Positions 43,385 to 50,830 of a stretch of DNA of 64,000 nucleotides are shown here, in pieces. This stretch comes from Halopenitus salinus (GTDB lineage: Archaea; Halobacteriota; Halobacteria; Halobacteriales; Haloferacaceae): NCBI RefSeq assembly GCF_042662125.1, contig NZ_JBHSXL010000003.1:62001-126000 (forward strand), in the 5' to 3' direction. Position numbers and translations under genes: made by a program. The notes under the pieces were generated by a model that made no database searches, was not told the DNA's origin, and saw only the letters and a list, made by a program, of their open reading frames with translations. Position 1 is the first letter of the stretch, and every line of letters begins with the position of its first letter.

Positions 43385-45010
43385 TCAATCGTCGTCGCTC
43401 AACTCGGCGGCCGACGGATCGTCGTCGGGACCCGAGCCGAACAGCCAGGAGTCCTCCTGGAGCAGCACTCGGCTGCCGTCGGAGACGAACTCGCGGATGA
43501 GCCCGATCATCGCAAGCAGGCAGACGAACGCGAAGGGCGTTCCCGTGATTATCGCCGCCGACTGCAGGGCGCTCACGCCGCCGAGCGTCATGAGGATGGC
43601 GGCCGTCATCCCGAGCACGACGCCCCAGAAGATCCGGTTGATGTTCGAGGGACGCGCCTTGCCGCCGGTCGTCATCATCGAGACGGCCAGCGTCGAGGAG
43701 TCGGCCGACGTGATGAAGAAGGTGGTCACGAGCACCATGAACGCGAGGATGAAGACCGTGCTCAACGGGAACGTCTCGAAGAGGATGAACCCGGAGACCT
43801 CCGCGCCCGCGTCGCCGGCGATGACGGCGCCGAAGTCGGCGACGCCGTTGTGGTGGCTCCACACCGCGGTCCCGCCGACGAAGATGAACCACGGGATGGA
43901 GGCCGCGGAGGTCGCCGCGATCCCGGTGAACGCCACCTCACGAACGGTCCGTCCGCGCGAGATGCGGGCGATGAACAGCCCGGCGAACGGGGACCACGAG
44001 AGCGCCCACGCCCAGTAGAACACCGTCCAGCTGTTCATCCAGGACGTGCCGCCGTCGACGCCGGCGCCCGTGAACAGACTCATCGCGACGAAGTCGTTGA
44101 ACATCCCGCCGATCGCCTGTGTTCCCATCAACACGAGGAACGCCGTCGGACCGACGATGAGCGTCGCGATCATCAAGATCACGAAGAGGATCATGTTGAA
44201 GTTCGACAGCCGACGGATCCCGCGATCGACCCCGAGGACCATCGAGACGGTGAACGCGAGCGTCATCGCGGTCACGACGAGGATGATCCCGGTCGTGCCC
44301 AGGTCGATGCCCCACTGGTAGCGAAGCCCCTCGACGAACTGGCTGCCGATGAACCCGAGGGAGGTCGCAACGCCGCCGATCGTCGCGAAGACGGCCATGA
44401 CGTCGACGACCTTCGCGATGGGTCCGTCGAGGTTCTTTCGGCCGATGAGCGGCGTCAACGCCGAGGAGACCCGAAGCGGGACGTCCTCGTAGTTGTACGC
44501 GAAGTACCCGATTCCGATGCCCATGATCGTGAAGACGGCGAGTTGCGGGATCGCCCAGTGGAAAAGCGTCTGTTGGACGGCGATCGTCATCGCCTCCGCC
44601 GATCCCGCCTCCACGTCGAAAAGCGGCGAGGGATCGGCGTAGTAGAACAGCGCCTCGGTCGGCCCCCAGAAGACGACGCCGGCGGCGAATCCCGCCGAGT
44701 ACAACATCGCGAAGAACGAGAAGTAGCTGTACTCGGGCGGCTCGTCACCGAATCGGAGTCTGCCCCACGGCCCGAGAATGAGGTAGACGAGAAAGACCAC
44801 CACGAGGAAGACGATGACCAAAAGCGCCCAGTTGAGGTAGGTGTACATCACCGTCTCGCCGAGCGTGATCCCACGCTGGACTAACCCGGGATCGATGAAG
44901 TACAACAGGATCAATCCGAGCGTCAAACCCGCGCCGAACAGGAAGACGATCGGATCGAGCTCCTCGCGAAACCGCTCTACAGCGCTCGTCCCGTCGCCGG
45001 CGTCGCTCAC
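43385..45010 (-). CDS. BCCT-family transporter (betaine/carnitine/choline type)
   Basis: This secondary transporter imports quaternary or related amino compounds, driven by sodium or protons. The 541-residue protein has twelve predicted hydrophobic segments and the family signature around WAWALSWSPFAGLFIARISR (near 330-350). It also has a GIGIGYFAYNYED segment near 160 where BetP-type carriers bind substrate. The C-terminal tail is short and acidic. Its neighbours (aminotransferases, RidA, amidohydrolases) suggest uptake of a compound for catabolism as well as osmoprotection. The coding start lies about 115 bp downstream of a TATA-like palindrome, so the mRNA may have a leader. Confidence 0.92.
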   Translation of the reverse strand: MSDAGDGTSAVERFREELDPIVFLFGAGLTLGLILLYFIDPGLVQRGITLGETVMYTYLNWALLVIVFLVVVFLVYLILGPWGRLRFGDEPPEYSYFSFFAMLYSAGFAAGVVFWGPTEALFYYADPSPLFDVEAGSAEAMTIAVQQTLFHWAIPQLAVFTIMGIGIGYFAYNYEDVPLRVSSALTPLIGRKNLDGPIAKVVDVMAVFATIGGVATSLGFIGSQFVEGLRYQWGIDLGTTGIILVVTAMTLAFTVSMVLGVDRGIRRLSNFNMILFVILMIATLIVGPTAFLVLMGTQAIGGMFNDFVAMSLFTGAGVDGGTSWMNSWTVFYWAWALSWSPFAGLFIARISRGRTVREVAFTGIAATSAASIPWFIFVGGTAVWSHHNGVADFGAVIAGDAGAEVSGFILFETFPLSTVFILAFMVLVTTFFITSADSSTLAVSMMTTGGKARPSNINRIFWGVVLGMTAAILMTLGGVSALQSAAIITGTPFAFVCLLAMIGLIREFVSDGSRVLLQEDSWLFGSGPDDDPSAAELSDDD

Positions 45011-45121
45011 GTCCCTTCACCTCCGGACACGGCGCCCGATCCTGTCGAAACACGGTGCGACGCGTCGGTTCCAGCCACCCCATGCATCGTGTCGAGTGGT
45101 AGCATACCCGAGTGATTGGTA

Positions 45122-45136
45122 GTTTATCACATAAAC
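45122..45136. promoter_or_regulatory. GTTTAT-CAC-ATAAAC palindrome, probable BCCT promoter region
   Basis: This perfect 6-bp inverted repeat with a 3-bp spacer includes TTTATG on the minus strand, a fair TATA box. Transcription would begin near 45105 and give a leader of roughly 95 bases before the BCCT start. No other TATA-like sequence lies at the leaderless distance. Confidence 0.35.
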
Positions 45137-45166
45137 GTTTCCCCATATCCGTAGCCACCATCTACG

Positions 45167-45184
45167 AATTGTGTATATACAATT
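45167..45184. promoter_or_regulatory. AATTGT-N6-ACAATT inverted repeat with TTGTGTAT core
   Basis: The arms AATTGT and ACAATT are exact complements around GTATAT. Its first 11 bases equal the site at 38074, and 12 bases equal the site at 1462. It lies about 35 bp upstream of the putative BCCT TATA box, so it is a candidate operator for the transporter gene. Confidence 0.45.
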
Positions 45185-45303
45185 GCGCGGCTGGACGGAC
45201 GGAGATCGGGAAACCGAAAATCGGGAGGTGAGGAGGAGGATCTACTCGCGGAACGGTCGCGAGTTACGCACACACGACGGAACGAGGTGTCGGCCCGTCC
45301 GTG

Positions 45304-45948
45304 TCACTGTGTCAACTCGTCGACGGCTCGCTCCCGGGCCGCCTCGCTCTCGTTGACCTCCCGGACGAGCTCGCCGACGTGTTCTTTGATCGATTCGCGG
45401 GTCTCCTCGGGCGAGAACTCCTCGGACATCGACAACAGGCGAACGAACGCCCGCAGCTCCTCGTCGGTCAGCTTTTCGAACTCGTCGTTTTCGATCTTGG
45501 CGATGACCTCGTCGACGTCGATCCGGCCGACCGGCTCGACGCTGAAATCCACGTTCACCATGCGATACTCCGAGTCGGCCATCCGCTGTTCGGCCTTGCC
45601 GACGCCCTCGGCGAGCATCCGTTCGAACGGGACGTGATACCCCTTCGAACCGAGATGGAGGAACGCCAGCATGTCGACGATCCCCTGGGTGTACGCCTCG
45701 CGATCCTCGTCGTCGGGATCGAAGATCGTCTCGCGATCGCGGGACTCGAGACACTCGAAGAGGATCGAGAAGTCGATCATCGCGTTGCGCACGCGGCGCC
45801 GGATCCGGTTTCGCTTCTGTTTTTTCGAGTGCTCGGTGTAGTCGGTCTTGCGGCCGAGGAGGAAATCGCGGTCGGACGGGGTCAAGATGCCACGGGCCCG
45901 ATCGGAATCCGCAGCGGACTCGAGAGCCTTCGGAACGTCCTCGCTCAT
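45304..45948 (-). CDS. Conserved haloarchaeal protein, unknown function
   Basis: No functional family was recognised. The 214-residue protein has an N-terminal ARGILTPSDRDFLLGRK, then a very basic patch KKQKRNRIRRRVRNAMIDFS (about 42-61), unusual in an acidic proteome and possibly nucleic-acid binding. A helical region follows, with a charged C-terminal tail. The first motif recurs in other haloarchaeal hypothetical proteins as far as I recall. It lies 25 bp after the M20 paralogue 2 on the same strand and may be co-transcribed. Confidence 0.75.
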   Translation of the reverse strand: MSEDVPKALESAADSDRARGILTPSDRDFLLGRKTDYTEHSKKQKRNRIRRRVRNAMIDFSILFECLESRDRETIFDPDDEDREAYTQGIVDMLAFLHLGSKGYHVPFERMLAEGVGKAEQRMADSEYRMVNVDFSVEPVGRIDVDEVIAKIENDEFEKLTDEELRAFVRLLSMSEEFSPEETRESIKEHVGELVREVNESEAARERAVDELTQ

Positions 45949-45973
45949 ACACGGATAACGGGAACACCGCGAA

Positions 45974-47275
45974 TTAACGCTTGGGGTCGTCCCGCGACGG
46001 CCGACGTCGCGATATCTCCTCGATCGCGGATGAGACGACGTCGACGCCGATCTCGAGGCACCGTTCGTCGACGTCGAACGTCGGCGTGTGGTGGTTCGTC
46101 GGGTGATCCGCTCCCACGATCAGATACGAGGCGAGTCCCCCGTTCTCCTGGACGCGCTCCATGAGGAAGGTGACGTCCTCGCTCGCGCCGAACTCCTGTT
46201 CGGAGATTACGGTGTCGACCCACGGGACGGTCGAGGCGACCGATCCGATCAGGTCACGCAGCTCGGGGTCGCTGTCGATCCGCGGCGACTCGCTCATCAT
46301 CCGCTGGGTCACGTCACAGTCGTGCATCTCGGCGGCCGCATAGAACACCCGCTCGAGTTCGGTGCGCGCGTACTCCATGAGGGCGGTCGTCTCGCCGCGT
46401 ACCTCGCCGTCTATCGTGATCTCCTCGGCGATGATGTTGCTCGCGGTGCCCCCCTCGATGCGTCCGAGATTGATCCGGGTCATCCCGTCGGCGTGGCGCG
46501 GGATCGCGTACGCGTTCTGGATGGCGGTGGCGGCGGCCTGCATCGCGTTCGCCCCTGCACTCGGCGTCTTTCCCGCGTGGGCGCTGGCCCCCTCGAAGGT
46601 CGCGGTCAGGTGGGCCATCGCGAGCGGTTTCACCACCCCGGAGACGATCGTTCCGGTCGGGTTGTGGAGTCCGACGTGCAACGACAGCAGGTAGTCGACG
46701 TCGTCGACGTACCCGCCCTCGACGAGCGGCTTTCCGCCGCCGGATATCTCCTCGGCCGGCTGGAAGAACAGTTTGAACGTCCCGGCGAAGGAGCCGTGTT
46801 TGACCGCCTCCAGGATGCCGAGCGCGATCGCGAGATGCGCGTCGTGGCCGCAGGCGTGCATGTAGCCCTCGTGTTCCGATCGGAACCCCTCGTCGGCCGG
46901 TCGGTGGCCGACCTCCTCGGATTCGGTCATCGAGATCGCGTCCATGTCCACGCGGAGTCCCACGGTCGGTCCCTCCCCCCGTTCGAGGACGGCGACCGCG
47001 CCGGTGTGACCGTCGGCGGTTCGCTCGAGCACGTCCGGGCGGACTCCCGCCTCGCGTGCGCCCTCGAGCCATGCGTCCAGTTCGGACTGATCGGGGACCG
47101 CCATCCGGTCCTCGCTCGAGAGCACGTCCCGGCCGATCGCGAGCCCGTCGACGCCGATCCGCTCGACCTCCTCTACGATCCGGGCGGTCGTTCGGAACTC
47201 GCGCCAGCCGGGCTCGGGGTGGCGGTGGAACGCCCGACGGATCGCCGGGAGGCGGTTGCGTACGTCGTGGGACAT
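45974..47275 (-). CDS. M20-family amidohydrolase (AbgB-like), paralogue 2
   Basis: This is a second amidohydrolase of the same subfamily as 38115-39413. The 433-residue protein has HRHPEPGWREF near 17, the metal motif HACGHDAH, FQPAEEISGGG, and the shared block FLMERVQENGGLASYLIV near the C-terminus. The two paralogues are alike along their whole length, so they probably arose by duplication and now handle related substrates. The start at 47275 (MSHDVRNRL) is preferred to 47305, which lies in the TATA-like TTAAG region. It follows RidA on the same strand. Confidence 0.88.
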   Translation of the reverse strand: MSHDVRNRLPAIRRAFHRHPEPGWREFRTTARIVEEVERIGVDGLAIGRDVLSSEDRMAVPDQSELDAWLEGAREAGVRPDVLERTADGHTGAVAVLERGEGPTVGLRVDMDAISMTESEEVGHRPADEGFRSEHEGYMHACGHDAHLAIALGILEAVKHGSFAGTFKLFFQPAEEISGGGKPLVEGGYVDDVDYLLSLHVGLHNPTGTIVSGVVKPLAMAHLTATFEGASAHAGKTPSAGANAMQAAATAIQNAYAIPRHADGMTRINLGRIEGGTASNIIAEEITIDGEVRGETTALMEYARTELERVFYAAAEMHDCDVTQRMMSESPRIDSDPELRDLIGSVASTVPWVDTVISEQEFGASEDVTFLMERVQENGGLASYLIVGADHPTNHHTPTFDVDERCLEIGVDVVSSAIEEISRRRPSRDDPKR

Positions 47276-47356
47276 CACTTCGAAGCCGATAGACCACGGA
47301 GGCACTTAACCGTGCGCGTCGTCGGTCGAGCGGCGGACGCGGGTGAAAGAACCGAC

Positions 47357-47746
47357 CTAACCGAGATACGCGATCGCGTCCATCTCGACGTCGACGTCGC
47401 CGGGCAGCCTGGAGACCTCGACGCAGACGCGCGTCGGCGGGTCGCCGTCGAATCGGGCGCCGTAGGCCTCGTTGACCGCCTCGTAGTCGTCGAGGTCGGT
47501 CAGGTAGACGGTCACCTTCACGACGTCCGCGAGGCCGTCGCCGCCGGCCTCGGAGACGACGGACGCGACGTTCTCGAGGACGCGATCCGTGCGGTCGCCG
47601 ACGTCCCCGTCGACGACGCCGTCCGTGTCCGGGTCGACCGGGCCGTATCCGGAGACGTACAGCGTCTCCCCGGCTCGGACGCCCTGTGAGTACGGGTTGT
47701 CGGTGCGCGGTGCTTCCTCCGTGGTGACGCGTTCGGTGTCGGACAT
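47357..47746 (-). CDS. RidA-family enamine/imine deaminase
   Basis: RidA proteins hydrolyse reactive 2-aminoacrylate-type enamines and imines released by PLP enzymes. The 129-residue protein has NPYSQGVRAGETLYVSGYGP near 17-36 and the conserved Arg-Val-Cys segment RVCVEVSRLPGDVDVEMDAIA at the C-terminus. It lies 14 bp after the class III aminotransferase gene (47761) and upstream of the M20 paralogue. That suits a role in detoxifying intermediates of aminotransferase or threonine dehydratase reactions. Confidence 0.9.
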   Translation of the reverse strand: MSDTERVTTEEAPRTDNPYSQGVRAGETLYVSGYGPVDPDTDGVVDGDVGDRTDRVLENVASVVSEAGGDGLADVVKVTVYLTDLDDYEAVNEAYGARFDGDPPTRVCVEVSRLPGDVDVEMDAIAYLG

Positions 47747-47760
47747 GGGTATCGAGGTTC

Positions 47761-49122
47761 TCAGTCGGCGTGTTCGTCGATCGCGTCCGCGATGATCTCG
47801 AGAGCCGTCTCCGCGAGCGCCTCGGTCAACACGAGCGGCGGGATGAGTCGCAGGACGTTGCCGTGGCGGCCGGCCTTCCAGACGAGGACGCCGTGTTCGA
47901 AACAGTAGTCCTGGATTGCGTCGACCGTATCGCCGTCGGGCTCGCCCTTCTCGTTGCGGAACTCGACGCCGATGAACAGACCCTTGCCCCGGATCTCGGC
48001 GATGGAGTCGGTGGTCTCGGCGATCTCGTGGAACCGCTTGCGGATCGCCTCGCCCAGTTCGCGGGCGTGTGCGAGCAGGTTCGTGGCCTCGATGTACTCG
48101 ATGGCGCGAACGCCGGCACGCATCGCCACGACGTGGCCCCTGTAGGTCCCGGCGTGGTCGCCGGATCCCCAGGTGTCGAGGTCCTCGTGGTACATCATCC
48201 CCGAAAGCGGGAAGCCGATGCCGCCGAGCGCCTTCGCCGTGGTCATCGCGTCCGGCGTGACGTCGTACCACTCGCCGGCCCACCACTCGCCCGTCCGGCC
48301 GAACCCGCTTTGGATCTCATCGAAGATCAACGGGACGTCGTTGTCGGTCGCCAGATCGCGAAGCCCCTGGAGGAACCCCTCCGGCGGCTCGATGATGCCG
48401 CCCTCGCCCTGGATCGGCTCGACGATCATCCCCGCGGGGTTCGCGAGCCCGCCGTAGGGGTCCTCGAGGATCGCCTGTACCTCCTCGAGGGCGTGGTCGA
48501 CGGCCTCCTCCGGCGCCTTGTCCTGCCGGAGGGGATGGGGGTAGGGCGCGTGGACGACGTCGCTCAAAAGCGGCGTGTAGTGGCCCTTGAACTTCTTGTT
48601 GCCGGTGATGCTCATCGCGCCCGAGGACGTTCCGTGATAGGCGCCCCGGAAGGCGATGAATCCGTCGCCGCCCGTGTTGTACTTCGCGAGCTTGATCGCG
48701 GCCTCGTTCGCGTCGGTTCCGGTCGGCCCGCCGAAGACGAACCGGTTTTGATCCTTCAGCCCGGGGGGAGCGATGTCGTTGAGACGCTCGATCAGATCGA
48801 GGCGCGCCTCGGTCGGAAAGTCGATCGAGTGGACGAGATCGTCGGCCTGCTCGTGGGCGGCCTCGAGCACGTAGGGGTTCGAGTGGCCGACGTTCAACAC
48901 GCCGATGCCGCCGAAGAGGTCGATGAAGGTGTTGCCGTCGACGTCGCGAACCGTCGCCCCGCTGCCGGCTTCGGGAACGAGCGGAATGTCCTCGGGATAC
49001 GCGACCGCGCTCGAGTCGATCCGTCGCTGTTTCTCCAGCAGCTCGCGCGCTCGCGGGCCGGGAGCGGAATCGACGGACGGTGCGTCCTCGAAGTGAAGCG
49101 TCTCTATCGCCGGAACGTCCAT
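47761..49122 (-). CDS. Class III aminotransferase (diaminobutyrate/GABA-type)
   Basis: This PLP aminotransferase of 453 residues carries GGPTGTDANEAAIKLAK (131-147), a motif typical of diaminobutyrate-2-oxoglutarate and related omega-aminotransferases. The PLP Asp268 is in IFDEIQSGFGRTG, and the PLP lysine Lys297 is in TTAKALGG. The start at 49122 (MDVPAIETLH) has a TATA-like TTTTTAAT 27 bp upstream (49145-49153), so the GTG at 49134 is less likely. It heads an operon with RidA. It is distinct from the other class III enzyme at 41774, which has a Cys cluster and Gly/Ser insert. Confidence 0.9.
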   Translation of the reverse strand: MDVPAIETLHFEDAPSVDSAPGPRARELLEKQRRIDSSAVAYPEDIPLVPEAGSGATVRDVDGNTFIDLFGGIGVLNVGHSNPYVLEAAHEQADDLVHSIDFPTEARLDLIERLNDIAPPGLKDQNRFVFGGPTGTDANEAAIKLAKYNTGGDGFIAFRGAYHGTSSGAMSITGNKKFKGHYTPLLSDVVHAPYPHPLRQDKAPEEAVDHALEEVQAILEDPYGGLANPAGMIVEPIQGEGGIIEPPEGFLQGLRDLATDNDVPLIFDEIQSGFGRTGEWWAGEWYDVTPDAMTTAKALGGIGFPLSGMMYHEDLDTWGSGDHAGTYRGHVVAMRAGVRAIEYIEATNLLAHARELGEAIRKRFHEIAETTDSIAEIRGKGLFIGVEFRNEKGEPDGDTVDAIQDYCFEHGVLVWKAGRHGNVLRLIPPLVLTEALAETALEIIADAIDEHAD

Positions 49123-49144
49123 ACCTACGTCCACGTGGAACGCG

Positions 49145-49191
49145 ATTAAAAATCTTGTCTACAAAATCCACGCAACAGATACACAGTTTTT
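49145..49191 (-). promoter_or_regulatory. Promoter region of the aminotransferase-RidA operon with TTGTCTACAA and TGTGTAT elements
   Basis: On the minus strand a TATA box (ATTTTTAAT, 49145-49153) lies 27 bp before the ATG. A small palindrome TTGT-CT-ACAA (49155-49164) abuts it. The TGTGTAT core occurs at 49178-49184 inside CTGTGTATCTGTT. These are candidate regulator sites shared with other promoters of the block. Confidence 0.45.
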
Positions 49192-49309
49192 GATGTCGAA
49201 GGGAGCGATCGAGGGTCCACGATCGGACCGACGTCTCTGCGCTCGACCGGCGGATCCACGTTCGCGGCTCTCAGCGGCCTCCACGAATTCGGCCGGTCAC
49301 CTCCCGGCC

Positions 49310-49693
49310 TCACTTCCCGGATCGGTCGGCCGCGCGGTCGACGACTCGACAGACCGGACACCGTCCGAATCCTCGAGAACCGCCGGCGATCCGGCAGATC
49401 GGACAGGCTCGGGATTCGGCCGCCGCTTCCGACGCGCTTTCCGACGCGTCGCCGGACGTCGACGCGCGGCCGTCCGACTCCGCCGGTCGGTCGGCCGACC
49501 GGTACAGCCCCACCAGCGCGAGGAGGACGAAGGCCGCGCCCTCGATCCGCGCGGCGGTGTAGACCCACTCTCGGATCTCGAGCGAGTCGGGAGTGCGGTA
49601 GGCGAGTCTGGTCAAAACGGCGACGACCGGGCGCGGACACAGAAGCTCAAGCAACCCGAACAGACCGACGACGAGGTGGACGTGTCGCTTCAT
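49310..49693 (-). CDS. Small membrane protein with C-terminal Cys-pair motif
   Basis: No functional family was recognised. The 127-residue protein (start MKRHVHLVVGLFGLLE) has two hydrophobic segments (about 6-28 and 45-65) and an acidic Ser/Ala-rich linker. Two Cys pairs, in ACPICRIAGG and GRCPVCRVV, probably form a zinc ribbon in the cytoplasm. It stands alone, upstream of the tandem repeat tract, and its role is unknown. Confidence 0.65.
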   Translation of the reverse strand: MKRHVHLVVGLFGLLELLCPRPVVAVLTRLAYRTPDSLEIREWVYTAARIEGAAFVLLALVGLYRSADRPAESDGRASTSGDASESASEAAAESRACPICRIAGGSRGFGRCPVCRVVDRAADRSGK

Positions 49694-49734
49694 GCCGAAA
49701 CGTTGGATCCCCGAGGACAAAAGGACGCGGGGTG

Positions 49735-49812
49735 ATCACGGTCACCTCTCGAGGCTGTCACGGTCAAGCCCCGAGGCTGTCACAGTCAATCCCCGAGGCA
49801 GTCACGGTCGCC
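49735..49812. repeat. 22-bp tandem repeat after the SAMP-like gene
   Basis: Three imperfect 22-bp units (49735-49756, 49757-49778, 49779-49800), each ending CGAGGCT or CGAGGCA, are followed by a partial fourth that enters the 3' end of the SAMP-like gene and contributes its stop codon. The unit's CGGGGATTG on the minus strand resembles the gene's last codons, which suggests slippage or duplication at the gene end. Confidence 0.7.
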
Positions 49813-50092
49813 CGTCCAATCCCCCGGTTATCGAGGGGGTCAGACGGATCACGTCGCCGTCCTCGACCGGAGTCTCGAGGCCGTCGATCTGGCGGATGTT
49901 CCGTTTGTCCCGCGTCACGGAGACGTCGCCCGAAAGCGATCCGTCGTCGAGGATCCGTCCCTCGAGAGCCGGATGTGCGCGCTCCAGCTCCGCGAGGAGG
50001 TCGCCGTAGGTCTCCGCGTCGGTCGAGAGCTGAACCGATCGCTCGCCGACGTCCTCGCGGAACGGTCCGAAGAACCGGCATTCGACCTGCAT
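49802..50092 (-). CDS. MoaD/ThiS-like small archaeal modifier protein (SAMP3-like) with a tail after Gly-Gly
   Basis: This is a ubiquitin-fold protein of the kind used for sulfur transfer to molybdopterin or tRNA and for protein conjugation (sampylation). The 96-residue chain starts MQVECRFFGPFREDVG, as in haloarchaeal MoaD-type SAMPs. The Gly-Gly that is activated by the E1 enzyme UbaA is at residues 90-91 (PSITGG), but the frame continues for five residues, LDGRP, before the stop. Normal SAMPs end at Gly-Gly. Activation would need removal of the tail, or the protein is inactive. The last codons overlap a tandem repeat tract. No ubaA or moaE lies nearby. Confidence 0.85.
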   Translation of the reverse strand: MQVECRFFGPFREDVGERSVQLSTDAETYGDLLAELERAHPALEGRILDDGSLSGDVSVTRDKRNIRQIDGLETPVEDGDVIRLTPSITGGLDGRP

Positions 50093-50197
50093 GGGGGTCG
50101 ATAGGCCCGGCGGGACTTTTTACCCGTCGATCGCGGCCACCGTCGATACGCTCCGGGAGCGCCGACGTTTAACACCGATCGCGACCTACCCACGGCC

Positions 50198-50806
50198 ATG
50201 AGCGAGACCCAGGACGGCGAAGCCGACGCGTCCGCGGGGGCGATCCTTCCGGACCGGCTCGTCGACGGGCGGTGGACGGGCGAGGAGCCGATCGAGGCGC
50301 TCGTCGGGGAGCTACTTCGCGAACGCGACGAGACGCTCGCCACCGCGGAGTCGCTGACCGGCGGGCTGATCGGCTCCGCGATCACGGACGTGCCGGGGTC
50401 GAGCGACTACTTCGATCGCGGGTTCGTGACCTACGCCTACGACGCCAAACGCCAGGAGCTTTCGGTCCCCCGGGAGGCGCTCGACGCGCACGGCGCCGTG
50501 AGCGAGCCGGTCGCGAAGGCGATGGCCCGCGGCGCTCGGGACCGGTCGGATACGACCTGGGGCGTCTCGGCGACCGGGATCGCCGGCCCCGGGGGCGGAC
50601 GCGACGGAAAACCCGTCGGTCTCGTGTACGTGGGCGTCGCGTACGCGGCCCCCTGGGGAACCGGGGAGTCGTACGTGCGCGCGCATCGGTTCGTACTCGA
50701 CGGCGACCGCGACGCGGTCAAACGCCGAACGGTCGACTCCGCGCTTGCCGTACTCTACGGGGCGCTTCGAGAACACGAGGGCGACTCCGCGAGCGGGGGA
50801 TCCTGA
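50198..50806 (+). CDS. pncC: CinA-family nicotinamide-nucleotide amidase (PncC)
   Basis: This enzyme deamidates nicotinamide mononucleotide in pyridine nucleotide recycling. The 202-residue protein has ATAESLTGGLIGSAITDVPG (near 47-66), SDYFDRGFVTYAYDAK and VSATGIAGPGGGRDGKPVG near 125, all hallmarks of the CinA C-terminal domain. The larger competence-type N-terminal domain is absent, as in stand-alone PncC. An acidic N-terminal extension of about 25 residues precedes the domain. Confidence 0.92.
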   Translation: MSETQDGEADASAGAILPDRLVDGRWTGEEPIEALVGELLRERDETLATAESLTGGLIGSAITDVPGSSDYFDRGFVTYAYDAKRQELSVPREALDAHGAVSEPVAKAMARGARDRSDTTWGVSATGIAGPGGGRDGKPVGLVYVGVAYAAPWGTGESYVRAHRFVLDGDRDAVKRRTVDSALAVLYGALREHEGDSASGGS

Positions 50807-50830
50807 CCGGAGGAGATCGGAAGAGCCCGA

